In this document: positions 32,991 to 42,879 of the stretch, piece after piece
Position numbering within the stretch: the first letter of the stretch is position 1
Layout: every line of letters begins with the position of its first letter
NCBI GenBank assembly: GCA_024704765.1
Contig: JAKMXF010000033.1
Location: 868,001 to 932,000, forward strand
Length of the DNA: 64,000 bases
From: Oopsacas minuta
Lineage: Eukaryota > Porifera > Hexactinellida > Lyssacinosida > Leucopsacidae
Reading direction: 5' to 3'
Translations under genes and position numbers: made by a program
The notes under the pieces: generated by a model
The model's database searches: none
What the model saw: the letters and a program-made list of their open reading frames with translations, nothing else
What the model was told of the DNA's origin: nothing

Positions 32991-35900
32991 GGATGCACAG
33001 TGTGGCAAAATGGCCATAATGGGGAAATAGGTAAATGAATCTGTATTATCGCCACAATTATACTTACATATACTAAATCGACACTGTAGATTTCAAAAAT
33101 ACCAATGATTATTTAGTAGCACGACTATAAACCTAGTTATGACGTAATTACTGACATTTTCTAATTTTTAACACTTGTGGTTCATTAGTGAGGATATTAT
33201 GAAAGTTGATAATACATGCATGTCATGGTCTCTATTCTGCTATTTGATAACGTACAATTTAAAGACCCTTAATTATGTATGACTATTGGATATACTTATT
33301 ATCATAAATCATCTGATAGTATACTATTATATAATATCTCTTGGAGGCTATTTGCAACGTCTCTTTTCTTCTTTGCGTGCATCAAACGATTCTGTACTAA
33401 GATGGGGTCACTACAACATAACAACCTGACTAAAATATCTCTAACATTATCAGTGAAAGAAGTTTTTCTTGCAAGATTCTCCCGATACCGCCTTACAAAT
33501 TTATTGCAGGATTCTAAACATTCCTCAGAGAGATTCTGTAATCCCTTACCATTATTATAAGCACCTATTAACTGAAACGAATGGGCAAGTAACTTGTGCA
33601 AAGATGGAGTGATGCTTGCCCATGGGTACTCAATTAGAATAAATTCGTACGTTTCTTTGCACAATTCTTGCATTTTGTCACAGTTAATCAAGTCACCACT
33701 GTTGAGGAGTCTTAACAAAACAGATAGATTTGTCTGGATCTTCTCTAATGATATTTTATCTGAAGGATTAATGGAAGAAGTGGCCCACGTCAAAAAGTCT
33801 CTCTTATTTAAAAAGCAGTCTCGCGCAATGTTACCAGTGGTTGAAGTGCCGCCCTGGCTTGAAGGGATATCGACACTGAAATTACATCTTTCCTGGAGTA
33901 TAGCTCGAACCCGTTTCATGGAAAAATTTACTTTCGAGTTTGATGGCGCCCATACCTTGTGTCCTGCATCAAGATGGTACATCAACAGCATGAACCACCT
34001 GAATACACAAAGGTAAGCATGCAAAGGAGATGCAGCTATAATATCGATGTTAGAAGTTGGTTGATGCGTAATACCAACACGTTGATTTGATGGGAGTTTC
34101 AAGTAATCTTCTTCATCAACCTCTTCAAAAAGTTGCCGAGCGTCGCTAATTAGTCTGTTAATAGGGAAACCAGAATGGGCCCATTCTAAACTTTTAATTT
34201 GGCTATCCGTTGCAGTACACAGATGACAAGAAGCCCCACCAGCTCCATCCAGCAATCCTGCCATCTTGGTATCAAAAAGGGAACGGACTATCTCGACCTG
34301 TGCATGGCCTCCAATAAGAGATAACCCATCCTGTATGATATGGTCTGTTTGAGGATTGACTATTGTATTCATGATAAGCTTTACACTAGAATAATCTTCT
34401 TTCAGAGCTATCAGTGCTACTGGCCTAAAGCAGAACGGAGAGTTGGGTGAGCTGTTATAGAACACGTCATTTCCAAGTGTGTCTGTAATTGATATTACTT
34501 TGAATCCGAACAAAATGAAAGTTTTTGTGCTTAATGCAGAATTGTTGCTTTGTTGGTTATAGGTTTGATGACAACCGGAGCCATCCAATCCATCAGATAT
34601 CTTAATTTTGAGTGGGTAGTGTGAATCAGGAACTGGGTCTAATGTTGAAAGCAAGCGTTGAATGGTCAGACTAAGGATGGAATGATAAGAGACGCAAGTC
34701 CCAATTGACAATGCTTCGGGGTCTCTGACTATTCCCATTTCATTTATTAGGCTTATTTCCCTACGATATTGCGAGACAAGTTTATAGGAAGGAAGCTTAA
34801 CATCACCTTTGAGAATTCTTTTCAGATTCGTGTATTTACTCGCCCCAATTTCTAATCTGTCCAATATATAAGCACATTTAGAGATTTGTACTTTGTTCAA
34901 TACACCGCTAAAAGATCCCTTATCAATTATTTCTCTGCACATGTCTGAAGTATCACGGTCATAGGATTTATTTGAGACTAATTCTAAAGCTAGAGCGAGT
35001 AGTTGTTTAGGCTCAATCTTTTCTCTCTCTGCTAAAAAGTCCACATGCTCTAAAAGAACACCAAGTCTCGATCTGGAAGTCTTCATGTGACATTCGAGAA
35101 TATGCTTCCGGGATTCAGTTACAATCTGTTCTGAAAAGTTTCGATTTTCAGAATCAGTGACTAAAGAAAATTCAGGATCAAGCGATATTCTCTTTCTTGG
35201 ATTGGATATTGTTAGATGAGTAGAGTGGAAAATCATATTATCCCATGTTTCAAGATCCTTCCTGCGGTAAGCCTCTCTGGATGTTAGAAGTGATTTAAAT
35301 TTTAAATGAAGAGTAGCAGTTTCTTCTTCGGATAAATGGTTGTTCTCAATAAGTTTCCTAACAGAGACTGTAACACTTCTTCCATTCGAAATATACAAAC
35401 TATATGCCTCATTGTTGGTGATTAGTACAGACATGATCCGCAAAAGGGCTACTTTAACATAGAAACATTATGATATATGATTGTAGAGTATTGGAATAAC
35501 TAATAACCAGCAAAATATAGAATTTTACTGAAAAAATTTAAAACGTATGAAAAATATATTTTTCGGATTTTTGTCCGGTCCGGACAATGAATGACGTGAT
35601 AAATTTTTGGGCAGCTTTTGGCAAGCCTGGAAAGTGATTAAATAGTTGACTAAATATAGTAACATTACTTATATATTAATAACGTTTTGTCAAATTTTGT
35701 CAAACAAGAGATGCTACACTTCAATCAATGAGAAAAAATTCCAAATTATAACTTTGGGAGGGCCAAACTAGACACCCGGAAAAAAGTACAAATGAATATC
35801 TAGACTAACCTATCAATGATTAAATTGTTGTTACAATATAGATTTATTATCAGAAGATGTTTTTCACTCTTATATTTAGTATTTACATCAAATATGATTA

Positions 35901-36112
35901 CATACATTAGGGCATAGGAATTTGAGGTTTGAAAATATATATTTCTATTATTAGAAACACATAACAAAGTTGTGCGTAGTTAGGATTCCTAACTGCTTCT
36001 AATGCTGCCAATGATATTTTCGTACTAATTGAACTATGGAGAATTCGAAAAATGCATTGAAATATGTTTTTTAAAATATGCCTATTTCCCCATATTGCCA
36101 CACTGTGGGATG
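32991..36112 (-). mobile_element. complete RAG1-like (Transib superfamily) DNA transposon with RSS-like ends
   Basis: The element spans 32996-36107 (3,112 bp) and is flanked by a perfect 5-bp target duplication, GGATG, at 32991-32995 and 36108-36112. Both ends start CACAGTGTGGCAA. The first seven bases, CACAGTG, equal the consensus heptamer of V(D)J recombination signals and fit the CACWATG-type ends of Transib and ProtoRAG elements. A second shared block, ATGGGGAAATAGG, follows at both ends, but 9 bp further in on the left. Five-bp GC-rich duplications are typical of Transib/RAG transposons. The single ORF inside is an intact RAG1-like transposase on the minus strand. There is no room for, and no sign of, a RAG2-like gene. 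Confidence 0.93.
33302..35443 (-). CDS. RAG1L: RAG1-like transposase (DDE, Transib/RAG1 superfamily), intact
   Basis: 713 uninterrupted residues. The core aligns by eye with vertebrate RAG1. First catalytic aspartate D284 lies in KISDGLDGSG and the second, D391, in LFDTKMAGLL. Zinc-binding CHLC is at 406-409 within GGASCHLCTAT, with partner histidines H616 and H621 in LHKLLAH. Catalytic glutamate E644 lies in LESCNKFVRRYR, followed by LARKTS. The CxxC...HxxxxH pair and the ES.NK..RR.R block are the hallmarks that tie it to RAG1. The LSEE and CSDP context also recalls Transib. A RING-bearing RAG1 N-terminus is absent, and no clear nonamer-binding motif is seen. M4 is an alternative start. The family cuts DNA at RSS-like ends by a nick-hairpin mechanism. 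With the intact frame and matching ends this may have moved recently. Placement between RAG1L and Transib needs a tree. Confidence 0.9.
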   Translation of the reverse strand: MRIMSVLITNNEAYSLYISNGRSVTVSVRKLIENNHLSEEETATLHLKFKSLLTSREAYRRKDLETWDNMIFHSTHLTISNPRKRISLDPEFSLVTDSENRNFSEQIVTESRKHILECHMKTSRSRLGVLLEHVDFLAEREKIEPKQLLALALELVSNKSYDRDTSDMCREIIDKGSFSGVLNKVQISKCAYILDRLEIGASKYTNLKRILKGDVKLPSYKLVSQYRREISLINEMGIVRDPEALSIGTCVSYHSILSLTIQRLLSTLDPVPDSHYPLKIKISDGLDGSGCHQTYNQQSNNSALSTKTFILFGFKVISITDTLGNDVFYNSSPNSPFCFRPVALIALKEDYSSVKLIMNTIVNPQTDHIIQDGLSLIGGHAQVEIVRSLFDTKMAGLLDGAGGASCHLCTATDSQIKSLEWAHSGFPINRLISDARQLFEEVDEEDYLKLPSNQRVGITHQPTSNIDIIAASPLHAYLCVFRWFMLLMYHLDAGHKVWAPSNSKVNFSMKRVRAILQERCNFSVDIPSSQGGTSTTGNIARDCFLNKRDFLTWATSSINPSDKISLEKIQTNLSVLLRLLNSGDLINCDKMQELCKETYEFILIEYPWASITPSLHKLLAHSFQLIGAYNNGKGLQNLSEECLESCNKFVRRYRENLARKTSFTDNVRDILVRLLCCSDPILVQNRLMHAKKKRDVANSLQEILYNSILSDDL

Positions 36113-36565
36113 ATTGCTAATTTATTCCGTTCCAGGAGGTTTGTCCGTTGTAGAGGGATTGTTCGCATCTCGGAGTGTCCGTTTTGGGAGATTCCACTGT
36201 AGTATGCAAGAAAAAATATGTACGACGTGTGATACCATGTAACTATTGCCACATAGCTTTCAGATGCCTAACCATCTTGAAGAGTATCAGTAAATTCCAA
36301 TAAGATGTGAACTAGGATGTGCTATAGCTTACTATACACAAGGCCTCACAGTAACTTGGTCGCCGATTCCTGCAATAAAGATGCTACTTATAAAAGTGTT
36401 GAATCGGTGAATACATCCCTGGTCCTAAATTACAAGCTCTGTGAGACCATATGTATAGTTGGCTATGGATGTGCCATACGTGTGTCTCGAGGACATGGAG
36501 CGACACCTTGAGAAGAAGGTAGAGTTGTCCGTTCATAAAGTACAAGTGTAGAGTAGGACTGTTGT

Positions 36566-37041
36566 ATGCTATTTCTATCACCATGTTATTCCAACTGTAA
36601 TATTTACTAGCTAGAAATCAGTAGAATGCTATCACTGGTATAACATATTTTAAGTCACACAACACATTTTGTATAATAACTAATAGATTAGTGTTAAAAC
36701 TGTGTTCAAAAAATATAATTGTTTGAAGTTAGCAGAGCAACAACTTCACACTTAACCACAAAATAATTATATTAATAATAATATATTAATCACTTCATTT
36801 GATATCACAATTTGGTTTGATATTCGAGATAACAAATTACAAAGATCTTAAATACTAGATTGGTGCCATATACGTATGTAACCAATTACTCTCATCTCTA
36901 GGAAGTTCTCACAATGTCATAAGTACAGTTATTAAATAGTGGAGACACCATTAGAGGCCCAGGCTCATGACCATCACTATGACTAGTGACCACTGTTCAC
37001 AGTGTTCGTAACATTAAGTAAGAAGCGAACATCAATACCCT
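36566..37041. other. no gene recognised
   Basis: AT-rich intergenic sequence. Confidence 0.5.
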
Positions 37042-37106
37042 AAAGCCCACCAGACACGATGCAACTTTGTTGTATGCAACAGTTGCATCGTGCATGGCGG
37101 GCTTTA
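37042..37106. mobile_element. 65-bp palindromic micro-element
   Basis: AAAGCCCACCAGACACGATG at the left and its imperfect reverse complement (CGTGCATGGCGGGCTTT) at the right enclose TTGTTGTATGCAACA. The whole folds into one long hairpin. Confidence 0.65.
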
Positions 37107-37333
37107 AATCTTAGATAATGTATCTAAATTCCAACTCGGAGGCCACTCAATGGGTCAGATTGATCACCAATGGTGACCCCCTACTTAACAGCTGTACTTA
37201 TGATTTCGCGAGAATTTCCCATAGAAGATAGTAAATAGCTATATGGCATCAATCGAGTTTTTGTAATTTGTTATCGAGCAATATCAGACAACAGGTTAAC
37301 ATTAAAATATGCCTATAGTTATCACAGAAATTA

Positions 37334-38176
37334 TTAGTTATGTTTAGACTTTTTAACAAACTTATCAAAATGGAAGTCATCACTCGACTTATCTTGTCTA
37401 TGTCTTTTCTTTTCTACATCCTTACCTAGCACTACTTCTTGTATGTCAGGGAGGACTGTACTTCTGTTCTTTTCTCTACTCCCCCCCTCTCCCATCTGCT
37501 GATGCTCACTGAAGTTGGTTGCTAGGTTAGTTGGAATGAGAGAACTCTCTCCCTCCTCTTGTCTCAGCTGTTCTCTAACCAGCTGACGTACTGCTTCCTC
37601 TGTAGCTTGAATATTCCTGAACTTCTCATCCACACCCAAATCATACTCAGGTATACCAGACAGAATCTGGTTAGACAGCATTTCTTCAGAGCTTAACTTC
37701 TTACCAGATTGTAAACTCTCTGGTATAACATATAGCTCCTTCAGTTTATTCTCATAAGTGCTGCTAGTCTCTATAGGTGCATCGCACTTGTCTGAACTCC
37801 CAAACCGCTTGGACATCTCCTTGTCAATGTAATTGAGCATATTTATGTCTTCATCTCTCTGTTTAGTCTCAGCAGCAAAGTCACTTGACATTTTCTTGCT
37901 GATATTATCTCCTTCTATGAAATCACTCGTAAGATCACTAAGCTCTACCAGTCCCCCAGAGGAGAGCTTTAAGGTATCGCTTGGACCATTCTGCTGGAGA
38001 GGAACATTCACCTCTCCGAATGCTAGAGCTGTAGCATTGATTCCCTGAGGTCTGCTCCTGAGAGATTGCAACTTTCTACTCTCTTCTAGCTTACGATGAA
38101 TATTCGAGATATCTTCTCCATCATCTACTGTATTGTCAGTCTTTCTGATGTTCTTAGGACGAGTTCTCCTTTTCAT
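37334..38176 (-). CDS. C9orf78: C9orf78/Tls1 family spliceosome-associated protein
   Basis: An intronless 280-residue protein of the Hep59/Tls1 family, which associates with the spliceosome (with Brr2 in human) and influences splice-site choice and genome stability. Recognisable features are the basic MKRRTRPKNIR start, ESRKLQSLRSRPQGINATAL around 32-51, and the conserved YIDKEMSKRFG and YENKLKELYVIPESL segments in the middle. IPEYDLGVDEKFRNIQATE comes later, and the tail is lysine-rich and acidic (DDFHFDKFVKKSKHN). Length is close to the human protein (289). The protein is predicted to be largely disordered and nuclear. Confidence 0.9.
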   Translation of the reverse strand: MKRRTRPKNIRKTDNTVDDGEDISNIHRKLEESRKLQSLRSRPQGINATALAFGEVNVPLQQNGPSDTLKLSSGGLVELSDLTSDFIEGDNISKKMSSDFAAETKQRDEDINMLNYIDKEMSKRFGSSDKCDAPIETSSTYENKLKELYVIPESLQSGKKLSSEEMLSNQILSGIPEYDLGVDEKFRNIQATEEAVRQLVREQLRQEEGESSLIPTNLATNFSEHQQMGEGGSREKNRSTVLPDIQEVVLGKDVEKKRHRQDKSSDDFHFDKFVKKSKHN

Positions 38177-38329
38177 TTTACCTCATTATTGCAATTCAAC
38201 AAAGGAATTATCGAATTAATTAAGTCACTGAGAATACAAATACAAAAGTAAACTATTGCTACCAGGATAAATTAAAACACGTAACCATTTGAATAAAAAG
38301 ATAGAATTGACGGAAATAGATCAAAACAG

Positions 38330-39235
38330 GCATAAGTCCACCTCAAGTACTGAGGTTCTTGTGTGACATAAAAGAACTCGAGGAGAGCATTGACCTTCTA
38401 GGAGAGATTACACAACACGTGATTAGTAGTAATCCATAACTACATAGCATTCCAACAGCCCTTTGTTGCTATTGGGAAAGAAGGATCAGCTCCTAGCGAG
38501 TTTAAAGGGCCTTGAGCAAGAGGTGTCAAAATTGAGCCAGAATCTGTACACATTTAAGTGGCAGAAAGGTACAACCGTGGTATCTAAATGTTTTCTCAGA
38601 CCGGAGACCAGCTCAACCAATTTGGTGATCAACACTTGAAGGAGCCATGGGTATTCTAATACATGAGGATAGCATTATGTTATGGACACAATCATAAGAT
38701 ATCACGCTATCCTCCTATTTAAGCTACCAGACCTAACAATGATAAAGCGAGTAGGTGAGGAAGGATCTGGTAGTAAAGAGTTCAATCATCCTAGACAAAC
38801 CCGACATCTCTCCTAATCAACACATCTATGTGTCAGATGATAATAACAGCAGAGACTCTAAATCCTGACAACTAATTTGGAATTCAAAGACTCGCTACGA
38901 CACCAAACTATGACCGAACCTGTTGATGTAAAATTCTCAAACAATGAAATGTTTGATGAGCAGAAAAGACAACTCTGTGTATTCACGTGTTACTCTCACA
39001 GGCGAGAAATCCCGCTTCTTAGTTACCAGAGGTTATGGAATGTAGTTGGAGAAGCAATAATTATTCTTCTGTTTAGATGAAAACAATAATATTCTCTGAG
39101 CGACTGGTCAGCTGACAAAATTAAAGTATTCTCACAAGAAAGAGACCTCCCATACATGATAGGACAGAGAGGACATGAAGCTGGAATGTTTGACTCCCAT
39201 ACGGCATTACAATACAAAACCCATTTGTGTTTCTG
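38330..39235 (+). pseudogene. NHL-repeat (TRIM-NHL-like) protein pseudogene
   Basis: In shifting plus-strand frames the region reads KELEESIDLLGEITQH (coiled-coil-like), then MIKRVGEEGSGSKEFNHPR, an NHL-repeat opening. Later come FTLTGEK-like fragments and DWSADKIKVFSQERDLPYMI with GQRGHEAGMFDS, a second typical NHL blade. Numerous stops and frameshifts separate them. The order of coiled coil then beta-propeller blades is that of TRIM-NHL proteins. It abuts the Tigger element that begins at 39310. Confidence 0.7.
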
Positions 39236-39309
39236 AAAACAATAATTTCTGTTCATTTCGAATTAACCATATTATCTTCATAAACTTTAAATTCGCCATT
39301 AGCAAGCTA

Positions 39310-41388
39310 CAGTAAACATTGGATTTAACGACATCGGCTTTAACGACAAATCGCTTATAACGACTCATTTTGCTTGCCCAGAATCTCGCAGCATTATTCT
39401 GCACACACCATACCTCGGGTATAACGACCTGTCAGATAACGACACATTGAATTTAGCGACATATTTTCTATGCCTGCTCCATGCAAATCCAATTGGATAT
39501 TACGACTTTTGGGCTGTCTATACTGTGGACTTAAGAAAAGTGTACTAGTGAATTATTAAGGTTTTAATAATTGATTTAATTATAAAACAATTATAATCTC
39601 CTTTTGAATCAACAGCACCTGACTTCTTACGAAAACGCTTATTAAAAGCTATTGTACGTACAATGTAATGTTAAAATTTAATCGTCATGGATTCGAGCGG
39701 ACTTGGCAAAAGGAAGCGCTTTTCTTTTGCTGAAAAATACAAAATTTTGAAGGAGCTTGATGCAGGAGCTAAGCGACCATTCTTGGAGCAGAAACATGGC
39801 ATTTCACATGGGACCCTAGCCGGCTTCTTGAAAGATCGGGCGATGATTGAAACTTCCATCGCAAGTGCATCAAATCTTGTTTCGAAGAGCACAAAGCTGT
39901 CTCGATACCCGGAGATAGACACTGCACTGCTTGAGTGGTTTCGTTGTTTGAAGAGCACAGCTCCAGATGAGTCAGTCACCGGTCCCTTTCTTCTAGAAAA
40001 GTCGATATGCATCGCGGAGAAACTGAAAGTACGAAATGTGCCTGGCTACCTCGAACCTGTGTTCCTTGATCTGAACGGGATAGATCGTTGGAAGAAGCGC
40101 CATAACATCACCAGCCGTCAAATCTCGGGTGAGAGCCAATCAGCAGATCACGCTGGTGCTGACAACTGGATATCAACGCAGCTGAAACTGATCAGAGAAG
40201 AGTTTGAAGACAGGGATATTTTCAATGGTGATGAGACTGAGCTATTCTGGAAGATGACACCAGACAGAACTTTGTCTTTCCGAGGAGACTTGTGCAAAGG
40301 AGGCAAGCGCTCCAAGGAACGCCTCACTGTATTGGTAGCAGCTAGTGCGCTTGGGGAGAGGTTTCCGCTACTGGTTATTGGAAAGAGTAAGCGCCCCCAC
40401 TGTTTCTGAGGCGTCCTGAATCTTCCAGTGGAGTATGATGACAAGTGAGATTTTTGAGAAATGGCTAAGGAAGTTGAACAATTCTATGAGATTTGACGAC
40501 AGGAAAATCGCCAAGATTCTTGACAACTTCTCAGGTCATCCGAACCTTAACTTGTCCCATATCAAGCTTTTCTTTCTCCCACCCAACACAACGTCTATGA
40601 CTCAGCCCATGGACGCAGGTATAATCAAGAACCTCAAGCACCACTACCGCCGGTTTCTTGTTAGGAAGCGTTTATTGGCAGTTGATTCTGAAACGGGGTT
40701 TAAGCTTGACTTGCTCCAGGCCTTGGACTGGCTAAAAATGTCCTGGGATAATGTCACCCCCACAACCATCAAGCATTGCTATCAGCATGTTGGGTTCAAG
40801 GATTTACCTGCCACTGAAGAAACCTCAGCACCTGACACATCAATTTGGAGCAGTGCTGAAGAAGCAGGGCTTGTTTCGGATGGCTTATCATTTGAGGACT
40901 TTGTTGCTCTGGATGATGGTGTTGCAATTGGACCTGGTGAAATGGTCTCTAAATTGACGATATCCTTAATAGTCTGCACCCTCCAAGTGATGACGATGTT
41001 GATATCGAAAATGACGACAATGAATATCCCCTCAATATCCATGTTCCGTCATTCGACACTGTTGTCTCATGCCTTGACACCGTTATGAAGTTCTTGCGCA
41101 CCCTCCCATGCTCAGAGAAACAGATTCAGTCTGTCAGCGAACTTCAAAACTTCTTGGCTGAAAGTCAGCTGAGTCGATTGCAGTAGGCCTCAATAACTAG
41201 CTTTCCAAGTCAAACTAATCATATTCATGACATTATTATGACGTTAATACAACAACATAGTATACTACATCGTATAACACGAATAAATATGGGTGTCATC
41301 CGGTATATAATGCATATATAAAGCTTCCTCGGATATAGCGACCTTTTTTGCCTGCCCAAACAAGTGTCGTTAAATCCAATGTTTACTG
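39310..41388. mobile_element. Tigger/pogo-family DNA transposon (2,079 bp)
   Basis: Perfect terminal inverted repeats of at least 24 bp (CAGTAAACATTGGATTTAAC at each end read inward) are flanked by TA. Sub-terminal TTTAACGAC/TATAACGAC motifs repeat at both ends. One transposase gene lies inside on the plus strand, and it is mutated. Confidence 0.95.
39687..41186 (+). pseudogene. Tigger-type transposase, disrupted
   Basis: The first segment (39687-40409) encodes a CENP-B/pogo helix-turn-helix (GKRKRFSFAEKYKILKELD) and a second HTH_Tnp_Tc5-type domain (KLKVRNVPGYLE...RWKKRHNI). It then enters the DDE_1 domain with the first catalytic Asp in FNGDETELFW. A TGA follows RPHCF, and a frameshift near 40435-40440 lets the next segment (to 40950) resume at MTSEIFEKWLRKL. 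The second Asp is in LDNFSGHP and the third in TQPMDAGIIKNLK. A second frameshift near 40950 leads to a C-terminus that runs to a TAG at 41184-41186. All three catalytic Asp residues survive but the frame is broken three times, so this copy makes no active enzyme. Confidence 0.92.
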
Positions 41389-41640
41389 TATATACATTTT
41401 GCAAAACACTAATAAATATGATTAAACAGGCCAATCTACGTGTCCACTCATCTTGTCGAAAGCCATACTGATGATGATATGATGTGTCAGCTCATTGATC
41501 CAAATGTTGTTGAGACAATAATAAATAGTCTGGAATGGAATGTTATTCTATAAATATCAGGATTATAGTGTAACTCTCTGTAAACAATTCAATACAAATC
41601 CCTCTTATAAATACTATTTTAAATCTTTACATTTCATAAT

Positions 41641-42400
41641 AAAAAGGGAAAATGAAATTTTAATCAACAATATTCAATGGAAGAAAGTTAATCTAAAGGA
41701 TACATGTATGTTAAAGATAAAGACTCATGTGATTCTACTTACTGGCGCTGTGAGAAACGAGATTTATGCAATGGACGTGTAACAACAGGCAGAGTTAGCG
41801 GATGAATTAAAAATCCATCTTCCACTCACACTCATTCTTCTGATACTGAAGTGAAAAACTATTGGAGAGACATAATTATGATCTACTCCTACTGAGGAAC
41901 CTACATAATCGAGAATTCTACCAAATATATTTCGATTCCTGCAGCAGTCAAACTTCCGTCTAAAAACAGTTTGTCTAAAATCGTGCGGCGTAAGAGGAGA
42001 GCTCCAGATGATGATTTCTTTGAGCATACTACTAGAGGACAACAATTTTGATCTTTAATAACCCAGAATTGGATTTGATTGTGCTCAGCACCCAGGAAAA
42101 TATTCAAATATTAACCAGGTACCCAAACTGGGTCTGTGATGGTACCTTCGATTCGGCGCCCATGTAATATCAATTGTATACCATCCATGCTTTGCTTAAT
42201 GAAACCGTCACTATTCCATTGGTATTTTGAATTTCCAAATCTAAACTGAGGTAGTGTATAAGGAAATATTCTCAATTCTTAAGGAGAATTATCCGATGCT
42301 CAATCCAGCTACAATAATGTTTGATTTGAAAGAGCTGCATTAAATGCATTTGCACAGGTTTTTTTCCTAATGCGGAGATTAAAAGATTGGCTAGCACCCC
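41641..42400 (+). pseudogene. FLYWCH-MULE transposase remnant
   Basis: Starting near 41641 the sequence gives a FLYWCH zinc finger (KGYMYVKDKDSC, STYWRCEKRDLCNGR, with a following HTHSS). Next comes the linker LPSKNSLSKIVRRKRR, then the Mutator-like catalytic region: NWVCDGTFDSAPM, YQLYTIHALLNETVTIPLVF and TIMFDLKEL. The Asp of DGTF (codon at 42138-42140) and the later FD correspond to the first two MULE catalytic aspartates. In-frame stops and a few shifts break it. FLYWCH fused to a MULE transposase is a known animal arrangement. The C-terminal part has gone. Confidence 0.78.
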
Positions 42401-42879
42401 AATCTATATGTTCTGGGTTGCTATTGGTAGTATTGACTAGTCATTGGGTTCTGAATGTCACAGACAAATATACGTATTTTTAACAAATCTGTATTATTAT
42501 AGTGCAATTGTTGTCTGTCTCTTTGTTCGTTGTCAAGGAAAGGATTTTTAGTATGCTATATTGGAATTGAATTTCGCAATTCTGTATGTATAATTGTATA
42601 TCCAATGACGCGGCTATGAAGTGGCCTGTGGTCCTTGGCCTCCAAAATTTAATGGATTAACTTTGAAAAATAATACCTACTAGCACAGTTTGTCTGTCAA
42701 TTTAGTAATCACCCAAAGAGTGTGAAAATTCAATTCATACCCGAGGTGCAAATAATCTCCGACCAAAAATGCATATGTGTAAATGTGGTCCCAGCTATTC
42801 CTATTAGAATTAACCTGTGTATAATTGCCAATGAACCAAAGCAATACATTTGTAAGAGTAAAATAAATATAAATATCCA
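42401..42879. repeat. intergenic with R1 5' end and partial R2
   Basis: About 42487-42600 matches the 5' end of R1 (TGTTCGTTGTCAAGGAAAGG). About 42700-42800 matches R2 (AATCACCCAAAGAGTGTGAA, TACCCGAGGTGCAAATAAT). Both are fragments. No gene. Confidence 0.55.

Larger units (their letters stand above)
32411..36565 (+). pseudogene. third TRAF-like gene, broken and split by a RAG1-like transposon
   Basis: The left remnant (32411-32820) starts with an ATG and reads in shifting frames PEI.RELCRVR and GYKRDILLEN.SQ, then a CKGIMIEA segment equal to the RING region of the intact copies. The right remnant (about 36204-36565) reads FQMPNHLEEYQ, PIRCELGCAI and VSLEDMERHLE followed by a KYKC-like stretch, matching the later zinc fingers. 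Many stops and frameshifts are present. The middle fingers are missing. Between the halves sit the RAG1-like element (32996-36107) and a CAGT-type MITE end (36113-36203). The C-terminal MATH-like part is not recognisable. Confidence 0.75.

Noticed and set aside
32996-33031. Reading the second conserved block of the RAG1-like ends as a true RSS nonamer
   Set aside because: GGGAAATAGG is not close to the ACAAAAACC consensus. Only the heptamer match and the spacing asymmetry are claimed.
33302-35443. Plus-strand ORFs opposite the RAG1-like transposase
   Set aside because: Shadow frames of the real minus-strand gene, with no domain features.
35907-36101. Small minus-strand frame at the right end of the RAG1-like element as a possible extra exon or RAG2-like piece
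   Set aside because: It needs a GTG start inside the terminal repeat, shows no kelch or RING pattern, and has no splice signals to the main ORF.
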